From NCBI GenBank assembly GCA_963823515.1, contig CAWGMB010000004.1:248001-312000 (forward strand): 64,000 nucleotides of DNA. Reading direction: 5' to 3'. Every line of letters starts with the position of its first letter. Position 1 is the first letter of the stretch. The position numbers and the translations under genes are program-made. This document shows positions 53,775 through 62,437 of the stretch, in pieces. The notes beneath the pieces are model-generated. The model saw nothing but the letters and a program-made list of their open reading frames with translations. It was not told the DNA's origin and searched no databases. Origin of the DNA: Miltoncostaea sp963823515. Its GTDB lineage: Bacteria; Actinomycetota; Thermoleophilia; Miltoncostaeales; Miltoncostaeaceae.

Positions 53775-54091
53775 AGAGGTCCCGCTCCTCCGCCGGGAGC
53801 GCGTCGATCGCCACCCCCAGCGCGGGATCGCCGTAACTGATCGACGGTGACGCGCCCCAACGTCCCGACCGGCCGAGCGGGCAGGAATCGACGCCCGGTT
53901 CGGCTCCCCCCGTCAGGCCCCGGGCCGGCGCCCCGCATCGACGCCGGATGAAGGCCGCCCCCGCCGTGCCGGTGACAATCGGCCCTCGCGTCTCCTCTGC
54001 CGTCAACTGCGTGACCGTCGTCACATAGTTTCGACAAATCACACGGTGACAAGTATCGGAATTCAGGAACCGAGCGTGAAGGGGGCGGGCG
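53775..54091 (+). promoter_or_regulatory. Upstream region of nirS with a palindrome
   Basis: No gene seen. GTGACCGTCGTCAC (54011-54024) is a 5-bp inverted repeat around a 4-base centre, followed by the most AT-rich patch nearby, CATAGTTTCGACAAATCACA, and a second TCACACGGTGA (54039-54049). Related half-sites GTGAC/GTCAC near the start of nirS could bind the Crp/Fnr-family protein encoded at 58577 or the regulator at 56356. This is inference. Confidence 0.35.
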
Positions 54092-55870
54092 ATGACGGCA
54101 CAGGGAGTGCGAACCGACTGCCGAAGGGGGACCCGGCGCCGTCGGGTCCTCCGCTCGGCACTGCCGGGCGACGTGGGCTGGGCGCGGCGCGCGCGGTCCC
54201 TTCTGGCCCTCTCCGCCACCGTCCTGGCGGCCGCCGCCCTGGTGGTGGGCTGCAGCGGCGGGGACGACGGGGACGACGCGAAGGTGACGACAGCGGCGGG
54301 CGGAGGCGGCGCGTTGACGGAGCCGGGCGGCGGAGCCCCGCCCCTGCCGGAGGGGGTGGCCCTCAGTGCCGCGGAGTTCGACGAGGCATCGACCGTCTAC
54401 TTCCAGACCTGCGCCGGTTGCCACGGAACGCTCCGTGCCGGTGCCACCGGCCCGCCGCTCGATCCGGCGACCATGCAGCAGCGCGGGACCAACGTCATCG
54501 AGGCCGTCGTGCAGAACGGGCTGCCCGGGGGCATGCCCCCCTGGGGCAAGGCGGGCTTCCTCTCTCCGGAGCAGGTGAACCTGATGGCGCGCTACGTGCA
54601 GATGGACGTCGCCGAGCCGCCCCAGCTGAGCCTCGAGGAGATCCGCGCGAGTTGGTCGCTGAAGGTCCCGGTCGCGGACCGGCCGACGTCGCCGCAGTCC
54701 GACCGTGACTGGCGCAACTACATCGGGGTGATCCTGCGCGACGCCGGCAAGGTCGCCATCTTCGACGCCGACACCCGCGAACGGATCGCCCTGGTCAACA
54801 CGGGCTACGCCGTGCACATCCTCCGCGCGAGCGCGACCGGCCGCTACTTCTACGCGATCGGCCGCGACGGCAAGGTCTCCCTCATCGACCTCTGGTACGA
54901 GACCCCCCGCACCGTGGCCGAGGTCAAGGGCTGCATCGACGCCCGCAGCGTGGAGTCGAGCAAGTACGAGGGCTTCGAGGACAAGTTCCTCATCGAGGGG
55001 TGCTACTGGCCCCTGCAGTACGTCGTGTTCGACGGCCTCACGCTCGAGCCGAAGACCCTCGCCGACTACCCCACCGACACCTTCGACACCGACGAGCCGC
55101 TCAAGGAGGTGCGCGTCGCGGCGATCGTCGCCAACCCCGACGCGCCCGAGTGGGTCGTCGCGCTCAAGGAGTCCGGTTTCGTCGCGCTGGTCGATTACTC
55201 CAAGGAGGACTTCCCGATCACCAAGATGATCGAGGCGCAGCGCTTCCTGCACGACGGGGGCCTCGACCACACCGGGCGGTACTTCGCCATCGCTGCGAAC
55301 GACAAGAACCAGATCGTCGTCGTCGACCTCGAGAACGGGGAGCGGGTGGCCCGCATCGATACCGGCATCAAGCCCCACCCGGGCCGCGGCGCCAACTGGA
55401 AGGACCCCGAGTTCGGCTGGGTGATGGCGACGACCCACATCGGCGAGGGCAAGCTCACGATCTACGGCGCGGATCCGGTCGGGAACCCCGAGCACGCATG
55501 GAAGGTCGTGCGCGAGGTGAAGCTCCCGTCGGCGGGGACCCTGTTCGTGAAGACGCACCCTTCCTCGCCGTGGGTCTGGACCGACGCCACCGTGAGCACC
55601 GATCCCAAGGCCGCGCGCACGGTGTGCGTCTACTCGAAGGCGAAGGGCACGCTGCACAAGTGCTTCCCCATCAGCAGCTACGGCCGCGCGACGCACTTCG
55701 AGTACAACCGCCAGGGCACCCAGGTCTGGGTCTCCAACTGGGACAACAAGGGTGAGCTCGTCGTCTACGACGACCGCACGCTGAAGGTCGTCGAGCGCAT
55801 CCGCGGACCCTGGCTCCGCACGCCGACCGGCAAGTTCAACGTCAACAACACCGCTCGCGACATCTACTGA
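54092..55870 (+). CDS. nirS: Cytochrome cd1 nitrite reductase, lipoprotein form
   Basis: 592 residues, unbroken. Reduces nitrite to nitric oxide in denitrification. ATG 54092; a long basic N-terminus leads to a signal LLALSATVLAAAALVVGC with a lipobox Cys, so the enzyme is probably anchored outside the membrane. The haem c site is TCAGCHG (residues about 110-116). The d1-haem propeller then follows: VPVADRPTSPQSDRDWRNYI, NTGYAVHILRASATGRYFYA, GKVSLIDLWYETP, GCIDARSVESSKYEGFEDKF, FLHDGGLDHTGRYFAIAAND, GIKPHPGRGANWKDP. No haem d1 biosynthesis genes (nirD/H/J etc.) are in this window. Confidence 0.95.
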   Translation: MTAQGVRTDCRRGTRRRRVLRSALPGDVGWARRARSLLALSATVLAAAALVVGCSGGDDGDDAKVTTAAGGGGALTEPGGGAPPLPEGVALSAAEFDEASTVYFQTCAGCHGTLRAGATGPPLDPATMQQRGTNVIEAVVQNGLPGGMPPWGKAGFLSPEQVNLMARYVQMDVAEPPQLSLEEIRASWSLKVPVADRPTSPQSDRDWRNYIGVILRDAGKVAIFDADTRERIALVNTGYAVHILRASATGRYFYAIGRDGKVSLIDLWYETPRTVAEVKGCIDARSVESSKYEGFEDKFLIEGCYWPLQYVVFDGLTLEPKTLADYPTDTFDTDEPLKEVRVAAIVANPDAPEWVVALKESGFVALVDYSKEDFPITKMIEAQRFLHDGGLDHTGRYFAIAANDKNQIVVVDLENGERVARIDTGIKPHPGRGANWKDPEFGWVMATTHIGEGKLTIYGADPVGNPEHAWKVVREVKLPSAGTLFVKTHPSSPWVWTDATVSTDPKAARTVCVYSKAKGTLHKCFPISSYGRATHFEYNRQGTQVWVSNWDNKGELVVYDDRTLKVVERIRGPWLRTPTGKFNVNNTARDIY

Positions 55871-55916
55871 ACGCACCCGGTCCGGGCCGGCGTGGGGATC
55901 GCCCACGCCGGCCCGC

Positions 55917-56336
55917 TCAGCCGTCGGCCGGGATCTCCAGGCCCTCCAACGCCCGCGCTGCGGCGTCGAGGCAGGCCGCGTGATCGCGCTCGGTGGCGCG
56001 GATCCTCACGGCGATGGTCCCCGAGGGATCGAAGACGGCGTCCACGATCAGCGGGGCGTGGGACGCCGAGGTGATCCCCGCCACGGCGCAGCTGGGCCCT
56101 CCGGCCGGTAGGAGCAGGTCGCCGCGGAACCACCGGCGGCTGGGATGGTCGGCCGTCGCACGGCGCGCGCCGTGGGCCAGGAGATGCGCCGCCGCGAGCT
56201 CGGTTGGAGCGCGGCCCTGTGTCGCGACCGCCCGGCTGGTCGAGCCCCCCGTCGTGCCGTCCGAGGAGCACGCGGCCGAGGCGACGAGGCCCCCGAGGGC
56301 CGCGGCGACGATGGCGATCGCTGATGCGCGAGGCAT
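55917..56336 (-). CDS. Small lipoprotein near nirS
   Basis: 139 residues, unbroken. ATG 56336; signal ASAIAIVAAALGGLVASAAC ends in a lipobox. Mature domain: HLLAHGARRATADHPSRRWF, GDLLLPAGGPSCAVAGITSA, and LDAAARALEGLEIPADG. Two Cys in the mature part could pair. Convergent with nirS and upstream-adjacent to the regulator at 56356. Family not recognised. Confidence 0.65.
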   Translation of the reverse strand: MPRASAIAIVAAALGGLVASAACSSDGTTGGSTSRAVATQGRAPTELAAAHLLAHGARRATADHPSRRWFRGDLLLPAGGPSCAVAGITSASHAPLIVDAVFDPSGTIAVRIRATERDHAACLDAAARALEGLEIPADG

Positions 56337-56355
56337 TCGGGTCCCCCCGTGGGGC

Positions 56356-57090
56356 TCAGCAGGGCCGGAGGCCTTCGACGGCGATCCTGCAGCCGGCGCG
56401 GACCGGGTCGTTCGGCTCGAAGGCCGTCAGCCGCGCCCCGGGATCGATGCGCGCGAGCGCGCCCGTGACGAGGCCACGGTGAAGGGCGCATACGATCTCC
56501 CCTCCCTGGGAGAGGACGGCATCCTTGAACGGGCACGCGCGCAGCAGCAACTCGCGCCTGCCGGCGCTCCGGCCGGCCGCGCCGGTGACGTCCTGCGGTG
56601 CGAAGCCCAGTCCGGCGAATGCCTCGGCGAGCGCCTCCGGCGGCGCACCGTCCGCAACGAGACGGCCACCATGATCGACCCCGACGGCCTCGCCTTCGGA
56701 GGTGCCGGCGCCCATGCGCCGTACGAGCTCGAGGAGGAGTCGCAGCAGCTCCCTGCTGCCGACTCCGGCGACCGCGCGTTGCGCCGCGAGGGTGTAGCGG
56801 GTGCCTGGCCGTCCCCTGCGGCCGCTGGAGGGGGCCACGGCCCCGGCGACGACCCCGGCCCGGCAGAGCACCTCCAGGTGCTGTCGCACCGCGTTGGGGT
56901 GCATCTCCATCAGGGAGGCGAGCTCGGAGACGCTGTGACCCGTGGCCGCTCCGCCGAGGGCTGCGACGATCCGACGTCGCGACGGGTGGGCGATCGCCTG
57001 CGCCTCGTGCGGCGCCAGCTCTTCGCCGGCGAGCCAGGACGCGCCCCCCGGCGGACCGGGCGCGGGTGCTTCGAGGGGTTCTGCGCTCAT
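56356..57090 (-). CDS. Winged-helix regulator with C-terminal Cys motif (SufR/COG2345-like)
   Basis: 244 residues, unbroken. ATG 57090. ArsR/DeoR-type winged helix: EAQAIAHPSRRRIVAALGGA, VSELASLMEMHPNAVRQHLE. C-terminal domain with LLLRACPFKDAVLSQGGEIV, CALHRGLVTGALARIDPGAR and final Cys residues (AGCRIAVEGLRPC): four Cys with spacing like iron-sulphur regulators. Lying beside nirS, it could sense nitric oxide or iron-sulphur damage; that role is inferred. Confidence 0.75.
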   Translation of the reverse strand: MSAEPLEAPAPGPPGGASWLAGEELAPHEAQAIAHPSRRRIVAALGGAATGHSVSELASLMEMHPNAVRQHLEVLCRAGVVAGAVAPSSGRRGRPGTRYTLAAQRAVAGVGSRELLRLLLELVRRMGAGTSEGEAVGVDHGGRLVADGAPPEALAEAFAGLGFAPQDVTGAAGRSAGRRELLLRACPFKDAVLSQGGEIVCALHRGLVTGALARIDPGARLTAFEPNDPVRAGCRIAVEGLRPC

Positions 57091-57160
57091 CGTCTGGTCC
57101 GTCGCCGCGTCGGGATGGTCCGGGCCCCATTGAGGATACGCCCCGGTCTGCTGACGGCCC

Positions 57161-57808
57161 TCAGGTGTCCCGCTCCTCCCGGAGGAGTGCGTCGACCACC
57201 GACAGCAGCGCGGGATCGTCCGGCTCGACGGACGACGGGAAGCGCGCCACGAGCCGTCCCGAGCGGTCCAGCAGGTACTTCCCGAAGTTCCAGTCCGGCG
57301 GCTCCCCCGCCGGCCCCGGGCGCGCCGCGATCGCCGCGAACAGCGGGTTGGCGCCCGGCCCGGTCACGCGCGAGCTCGCGGCCATGGGGAAGCTCACCCC
57401 GTAGTTGAGCCGGCAGAAGTCGGCGATCTCGCCGTCGGCCGTCAGCTCCTGGCGGAAGTCGTTGCTCGGGAAGCCGATCACGGCGAGGCCGTCTCCGACC
57501 CGGCTCTCGTGCAGCGCCTCGAGCGCCTCGAACTGCGGCGTGTAGCCGCAGCGGCTCGCGGTGTTGACCGCGAGCACCACGCGGCCCCGCAGCCGCGCGA
57601 GCGGGAGCCTGGACCCGTCGATCATGGCGATCCGGCCGCGCAGCAGGCTCGGGCCCCGGTCGCCGGCGGGCGTCGCGGCCAGCCCGGCGGCCGGTGCGGC
57701 GGCCGCGCCCGTGCCCTTCGGCTCGGAGCCCCCGCAGCCGGCCAGCGCGAGGCTGCAGGCCGCCAGCGCGAGGGCGGTGCCCGGGCGGCGGGGGAGTCGG
57801 AGCGCCAT
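57161..57808 (-). CDS. Glutathione-peroxidase-family lipoprotein
   Basis: 215 residues, unbroken. ATG 57808 overlaps the M14 stop (TGATG). Signal TALALAACSLALAGCGGSEP with lipobox. The thioredoxin-fold peroxidase signature is VLAVNTASRCGYTPQFEALE, with Cys (not selenocysteine) as peroxidatic residue; GFPSNDF is the GFPCNQF block with its Cys changed to Ser, and WNFGKYLLDRSGRLVARF the Trp/Asn block. Probably thioredoxin-dependent and extracytoplasmic. Stress protection next to a nitric-oxide-producing enzyme is plausible. Confidence 0.88.
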   Translation of the reverse strand: MALRLPRRPGTALALAACSLALAGCGGSEPKGTGAAAAPAAGLAATPAGDRGPSLLRGRIAMIDGSRLPLARLRGRVVLAVNTASRCGYTPQFEALEALHESRVGDGLAVIGFPSNDFRQELTADGEIADFCRLNYGVSFPMAASSRVTGPGANPLFAAIAARPGPAGEPPDWNFGKYLLDRSGRLVARFPSSVEPDDPALLSVVDALLREERDT

Positions 57809-58580
57809 CACCTCACGGTACGCGCGGAGGTGCGGTCCGGACCAGGGGATCGGCCGGCGCGCGCCTGCAGCGCGGCGGCCCGCACGGCGTTGGCGTGGCG
57901 CCGGACGGACGTGCGGTCGAGCGGCCCCGCCGGCAGCTCCACCACGAAGGCGCTCCCCCCGCGCGCGGAGACGCGGTTCTGCCAGCGCGTCGCGACGCCG
58001 GGCAGGTAGCCGAGGCGCGTGGCCGGAAGGCCGGAGGCGCGGGCGTAGCGCCAGGGGATGCGACGGTCGGCGACGGTCCCGAGATCCACCAGGCGCAGGG
58101 CCTGGTGGTACCAGATGGTCACGGCCGGCCTCAGCCGGGCGGTGAACCGCGCCGCCAGGCGCGATTCGGGCTCGGAGAGCGGTCGCGCCCCGGAGTGGAA
58201 GGTGTCGCCCGGCGACCCCTGGGCCACCCAGCCGTGGGGGAAGTTGCGGTTGAGATCGACGCCGCGCGCGTTCTGGCGGGTGCCGGCGGCCGTTCCGTCG
58301 GGGTTCAGGTCCCGGACCAGCCACAGCGCCGTGTCGGCCGGCAGGCCCTCCGGCCGCCGGCGCAGCTCGGCCACCACCGCCGTGCCGGCCGGCTCGTCGC
58401 CGTGGATCGATCCGACCACCAGCACGCGGACCGTCGCGGCGGGGTCGCCGATCCGGGTGACGTGGATCTGCCGCCCCTCGGCCGAGCGGCCGAGAACGGC
58501 GCCGTGTACATCGGGCGCGGCGCCCACGGCGGGCGCCGGCAGGAGCAGCGCGAGGGCGAGCCCCGCCCGCGCGCCCCTAG
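57808..58580 (-). CDS. Secreted M14 zinc carboxypeptidase / murein peptide amidase-like
   Basis: About 257 residues, unbroken. Signal-like GLALALLLPAPAVGAAP. Zinc motif HGDEPAGTAVV (His, Glu), LWLVRDLNPDGTAAGTRQNA, VDLNRNFPHGW, and a later region with YHQALRLVD and FVVELPAGP (third His and catalytic Glu). Resembles MpaA-type gamma-D-glutamyl-diaminopimelate amidases. No ATG or GTG is found at the expected start just inside the end of the Crp/Fnr gene; AGGAGG at about 58610 suggests initiation nearby at an unusual codon. Confidence 0.75.
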
Positions 58581-59329
58581 AGGTTCTGGGCGGCGGCGAG
58601 GCGGAGAGCCTCCTCGCGCGCGCGCACGACCTCCCACGGGATGGTGATGGAGCGACCCTCCATCTCGACCGAGCCGCTGGCCCGGAGCTTGCTGAAGGCG
58701 GTGGTGACGGCTTCGCGGGAGGCACCGACCAATGATGCCCATTGCGCGTGGGTCAGCTCGAGCCGCAGCTCGATCCCCGTGCGCGTCGCCACGCCGAAGC
58801 GGTCGGCGAGCTGGTGCAGGCGCGCGCGCAGGCGGTCCTCGACGCGCATCTCGCTGACCAGGGCGACGGTCTCGCGCAGCATGGCCACACGATCCGACAG
58901 GAGCTCGGCGAGGTTGCGCCCGAGGCGCGGGTAGCGGGCGATGAGGCCCTCGACGGCGCGGCCCGACAGCGGCGAGACCGCCGAGTCCTCGAGCGCCGAC
59001 ACGCTCGAGGCCGGCGCGCAGCCGAGCGTCGAGTAGATCGCGCCGGCGTCGAGCAGCGAGATCATGATCTCGTGACCCGGGGCGGTGCTCTCGAACAGGG
59101 CCAGGCGGCCGTCGCGCACCACGAAGAGGTGGTCGGGGCGGCTGAGCGGCTCGGGCATGGACGCGCCGCGCGGCCACCGCACCAGGGGCAGGCGGCTGTC
59201 GAGGAGCGTCAGATCCCGCTCGGGCAACCCGGCGAACAGATCCATACGGGTCAGGTCGATGCGACCGCCGCCTCGGATGCCGGAGCCCCGGAGGCCGTCC
59301 TGACGGAGCTCTGAGAGGACGGTCGCCAT
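58577..59329 (-). CDS. Crp/Fnr-family transcription regulator
   Basis: 250 residues, unbroken. Effector domain (LFAGLPERDLTLLDSRLPLV, LFVVRDGRLALFESTAPGHE) without an Fnr-type Cys cluster, dimer helix (RLGRNLAELLSDRVAMLRET) and a Crp-type helix-turn-helix THAQWASLVGASREAVTTAF. The cyclic-nucleotide-binding Arg/Ser pair is not evident. The upstream region contains the AT-rich TTGTTATGGGG. In a nirS neighbourhood a DNR/NnrR-like role is conceivable. Confidence 0.85.
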   Translation of the reverse strand: MATVLSELRQDGLRGSGIRGGGRIDLTRMDLFAGLPERDLTLLDSRLPLVRWPRGASMPEPLSRPDHLFVVRDGRLALFESTAPGHEIMISLLDAGAIYSTLGCAPASSVSALEDSAVSPLSGRAVEGLIARYPRLGRNLAELLSDRVAMLRETVALVSEMRVEDRLRARLHQLADRFGVATRTGIELRLELTHAQWASLVGASREAVTTAFSKLRASGSVEMEGRSITIPWEVVRAREEALRLAAAQNL

Positions 59330-59473
59330 TACGGAGACTCTGGCACCCGTTTGTTATGGGGCGCTAAGAACGGATGCAAGATGTCTCGGTGACGCCCGCT
59401 CCCTGCGCGGCCTCGATCCCCCGCCATGCCCTCGCGAGGTACGATCGGGCGCGACCCGGCGAGGAGTGAGTCA

Positions 59474-60139
59474 GTGGATCGGCCGAGCCCCGCCGTTCAG
59501 GACTACCTGAAGGCGGTCTATCAGCTGGACGAGACGGCCGAGGTCCAGGGGCCGGTGACGACCTCCCAGGTGGCGGAGGCCCTCGCGGTCACCACCGCGT
59601 CGGCCAGCAACATGCTCAAGAAGCTCGACACCCTCGGCTACGCGGTGCAGGTGAAGCGCCAGGGCGTGGAGCTGACCGAGGCCGGCCGCACCGCCGCGCT
59701 GGAGGTGATCCGCCGCCACCGCCTCCTGGAGACGTACCTCGCCACCCGCCTCGGCATGCCGTGGGACGAGGTCCACCGCGAGGCCGAGGTGCTCGAGCAC
59801 CACGTCTCGGGCGCGCTCGCCGACCGCATCGCCGAGGCCCTCGGGCACCCCGAGCGCGATCCACACGGTCACCCGATACCGACGAGCGCGGGGAAGTTGG
59901 CCGTCACGCCCTCGCGGCGGCTCTCCGAGCTGGCCGACGGCTCGGCCGCGGTGGTCGGGAGGGTTGACGATCGCGACGACGCCCTGCTGCGGTTCCTCGC
60001 CGAGCGCGGGCTGGTGCCGGACGTCCGCGTCGAGGTGCTCGAGCACTCGCCCTTCGGCGGACCGATCTCGGTGCGCGTGGGCGGGGAGCGGGTGGTGGAC
60101 GTGCCGCCGGCCGCCGCCCACGCCGTGCACGTCGAGTGA
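59474..60139 (+). CDS. DtxR-family metal-dependent repressor
   Basis: 221 residues, unbroken. GAGGAG precedes GTG 59474. N-terminal winged helix: VQDYLKAVYQLDETAEVQGP, VAEALAVTTASASNMLKKLD. Metal-binding and dimer region: HRLLETYLATRLGMPWDEVH, AEVLEHHVSGALADRIAEAL, HPERDPHGHPIP. C-terminal SH3/FeoA-like domain: RFLAERGLVPDVRVEVLEHS. Typical of IdeR/MntR proteins responding to Fe(II) or Mn(II). The Mn pyrophosphatase elsewhere does not settle which metal. Confidence 0.92.
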   Translation: MDRPSPAVQDYLKAVYQLDETAEVQGPVTTSQVAEALAVTTASASNMLKKLDTLGYAVQVKRQGVELTEAGRTAALEVIRRHRLLETYLATRLGMPWDEVHREAEVLEHHVSGALADRIAEALGHPERDPHGHPIPTSAGKLAVTPSRRLSELADGSAAVVGRVDDRDDALLRFLAERGLVPDVRVEVLEHSPFGGPISVRVGGERVVDVPPAAAHAVHVE

Positions 60140-60149
60140 CCCGGCGCGG

Positions 60150-60572
60150 TCAGTCGACGAAGGGCTGCGACTCCGCGATCAGGTCGTCGAGGTCCACGCC
60201 GAGGCTCTGCATGAAGAAGGGCGTCAGCAGGTTGAGCGTGTGCCGGCAGGCGGGGCAGATCGGCAGCGGGGGAGGGGCCGGGAGCCCCTCGGTCTCACCG
60301 GTGAGAGTGTAGGCGCTCCCGCAGTACTTCACGCAGACCCCGCACGAGCCGTTCCTGCAGTCGAGCCGCACCAGGTCCTCGCCCGCCCCGCCGATCTGCC
60401 CGATCCACGAGGCGTGGCGGGCGGCGTACTCCTCGGCCTCGGCCGCCAGCGCCGCGCGCGCCTCCTCGGTCCAGCCGTCGCGCAGCGCGGTCGCGAACGG
60501 CTCGGGGGGGTCCGGGACGGAGCGGAAGCGCTCCGTCCAGGCGTCGATCTCCGCCTGCCAGTCGCGCGTCAA
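60150..60572 (-). CDS. Cysteine-rich protein coupled to mqnD, function unknown
   Basis: 140 residues, unbroken. TTG 60572 overlaps the mqnD stop (TTGA). The N-terminal half is helical and acidic (WQAEIDAWTERFRSV, TEEARAALAAEAEEYAARHA). The C-terminal half has LDCRNGSCGVCVKYCG and PICPACRHT: five Cys in CxxxxCxxC..C and CxxC spacing, suggesting a zinc or iron-sulphur site. It ends FFMQSLGVDLDDLIAESQPF. Not recognised. Confidence 0.6.
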   Translation of the reverse strand: MTRDWQAEIDAWTERFRSVPDPPEPFATALRDGWTEEARAALAAEAEEYAARHASWIGQIGGAGEDLVRLDCRNGSCGVCVKYCGSAYTLTGETEGLPAPPPLPICPACRHTLNLLTPFFMQSLGVDLDDLIAESQPFVD

Positions 60573-61423
60573 TCCTCGACGAAGTCGACGACCGGGGCGC
60601 GGTCGATGAGGCCGGCCTCGTGGCCGCGGCGCAGCAGCTCGGCCACGGCGGCCTTGCCGTCGTCGCCGTAGTCGAGGGTGCGGTCGTTGACGTACATGCC
60701 CACGAAGCGGTCGGCCAGCCCGCGATCGAGGCCGCGGCCGAAGCCCTCGGCGTAGGCGAGCGCCGCCTGGCGGTGCTCGAGGCCGTACGCGATCGAGTCG
60801 CGCAGGATGCGCGACAGGCGGCGCATGGTGTCGCCCTCGTCCAGATCGCGGCGCACCGCGTTGCCGCCGAGCGGCAGCGGCAGGCCGCCGGTCAGCTCGT
60901 GCCACCACTCGCCGAGGTCGATGATCGAGCGCAGGCCCTGGGTCTGGTAGGTGAGCTGGCCCTCGTGGATCACCAGGCCCGCGTCCACCTCTCCCGCCTC
61001 GACCACGTCGAGGATCCTGTCGAACGGCACGATCACAGGGTCGGCGATGCGGCCGACGGCGAGCTGAAGCTCGAGGAAGGCGCTCGTCAGCACGCCGGGG
61101 ATCGCCACCCTCAGGTTCGGCAGCTCGGCGGGCTCGATCCTCGCCTCGTCGCGCACGACCACCATCGGGCCGTACTGCTCGCCCATCGAGGCGCCGTGCG
61201 GCAGCAGCCGGTATCTGTCGGAGAGGTAGGCGTAGGCGTGGATCGAGACCGCCGTGACCTCGAGGCGCCCCTCCTTGGCCCAGTCGTTGAGCGTCTCGAT
61301 GTCGCGCAGCACGTGCTCGAACCGGAAGCCGTCCGTCGGGATCAGCTCGTCGGCGAGGGCGTGGAACATGAAGGCGTCATCGGGGTCCGGGCTGTGCCCC
61401 AGACGGATCAGGCGGTCGGGCAC
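60569..61423 (-). CDS. mqnD: 1,4-dihydroxy-6-naphthoate synthase (futalosine pathway)
   Basis: 284 residues, unbroken. Cyclic de-hypoxanthine futalosine to dihydroxynaphthoate, the late shared step of futalosine-route menaquinone synthesis. Signature LGHSPDPDDAFMFHALADEL; also LEVTAVSIHAYAYLSDRYRL, LRVAIPGVLTSAFLELQLAV, EAGEVDAGLVIHEGQLTY, LGGNAVRRDL. Periplasmic-binding-protein-like fold without a signal peptide. It implies menaquinone as respiratory quinone, compatible with NirS-based respiration. Confidence 0.93.
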   Translation of the reverse strand: MPDRLIRLGHSPDPDDAFMFHALADELIPTDGFRFEHVLRDIETLNDWAKEGRLEVTAVSIHAYAYLSDRYRLLPHGASMGEQYGPMVVVRDEARIEPAELPNLRVAIPGVLTSAFLELQLAVGRIADPVIVPFDRILDVVEAGEVDAGLVIHEGQLTYQTQGLRSIIDLGEWWHELTGGLPLPLGGNAVRRDLDEGDTMRRLSRILRDSIAYGLEHRQAALAYAEGFGRGLDRGLADRFVGMYVNDRTLDYGDDGKAAVAELLRRGHEAGLIDRAPVVDFVED

Positions 61424-61494
61424 TCGGGCTCCTCCGGCGGGTGGGCGTACTCGTTGATCCTAGCCCGGCCGCGGCCGGTCACCCGTCCCTGCCG

Positions 61495-61854
61495 CTAGGA
61501 GAAGTAGGTGTCCTCCGACGCCCAGGGGGGCGAGCATGTGCAGAGAAGGCGCACCGGGCCGTCGGCCGAGGCGGTGATCTGGTGCCAGGCGCCCGGCGGG
61601 ATGAGGACGGCGTCTCCGGCCGTGACGGTCGTGGTCTCGCCGTCGAGCTCCATCGTCCCGGTGCCCTCGACGAGGTAGTAGATCTCCTCGCTCACCCGGT
61701 GGTGGTGGCGGACGGTCGCCTCGCCCGCCCCGATCGTCGCCTCGGCCAGGCTGTGATGGGCGACCGGGGCGTTCGAGAGGTCGAGCAGCGACCGGATCGT
61801 GCTGCCGTCGTCGGTGGTGAAGGGGACGGCGGCGTCGCGGGAGCGGATCTCCAT
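61495..61854 (-). CDS. Cupin-domain protein
   Basis: 119 residues, unbroken. ATG 61854. Single cupin barrel with motif 1 TVRHHHRVSEEIYYLVEGTG (two His, Glu and a further His candidate) and motif 2 GDAVLIPPGAWHQITASADG. Small metal-binding cupins have varied roles; the sequence gives no substrate. Confidence 0.85.
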   Translation of the reverse strand: MEIRSRDAAVPFTTDDGSTIRSLLDLSNAPVAHHSLAEATIGAGEATVRHHHRVSEEIYYLVEGTGTMELDGETTTVTAGDAVLIPPGAWHQITASADGPVRLLCTCSPPWASEDTYFS

Positions 61855-61883
61855 GGCGGGCAGCCTACGGCTATCCTCGCCGG

Positions 61884-62437
61884 ATGGGGAAGGTGCTCCA
61901 TGAGATCGACGACGCCCTCGCGGGCTTCCTGCGCGCGCAGCGGCTCTTCTTCGTCGCGAGCGCCCCGACCTCGGTGGACGGCATGGTCAACGTCTCGCCC
62001 AAGGGGCTCGACGGATCGTTCGAGGTCCTCGGCCCGCACGAGGTGGCCTACCTCGACCTCACCGGGAGCGCGGCCGAGACCGTCGCGCACCTGCGCGACA
62101 ACGGGCGCATCTGCCTGATGTTCTGCGCCTTCGACGGACCGCCGCGGATCGTGCGCCTCCACGGGCGGGGCGAGGCGGTGACGCTCGACGACCCGCGCTT
62201 CCCCGCCCTCGCGGCGAGCTTCGCCGACATCCCGGGGCGCGGTCGGTCGTGCGCGTGGACGTCACCCGGATCTCCGACTCGTGCGGCTTCGCGGTGCCGC
62301 GGATGGAGTTCGCGAGCGAGCGCGACCAGCTCGTGCGCTGGGCGACCAACCGCGGGCCGGAGGGCCTCAGCGCCTACCGCGCCGCGAAGAACGCCCGCAG
62401 CATCGACGGCCTCCCCGCCCTCGACGCGCCCGGCTAG
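61884..62437 (+). CDS. Pyridoxamine-5'-phosphate-oxidase-like flavoprotein
   Basis: About 184 residues. ATG 61884: LHEIDDALAGFLRAQRLFFV, GMVNVSPKGLDGSFEVLGPH, NGRICLMFCAFDGPPRIVRL, HGRGEAVTLDD. The split-barrel FMN fold is typical. Two adjacent +1 steps, both GGT (about 62239 and 62242), join the halves and give VVVRVDVTRISDSCGFAVPR. It ends at TAG 62435, sharing the CTAG tetranucleotide with the stop of the convergent thioesterase gene. Substrate unknown. Confidence 0.82.

Noticed and set aside
53726..55906. Long minus-strand frame opposite nirS
   Set aside because: It mirrors the strong codon bias of nirS. The plus strand matches a known enzyme over its full length, and the minus-strand translation has no recognisable motif.
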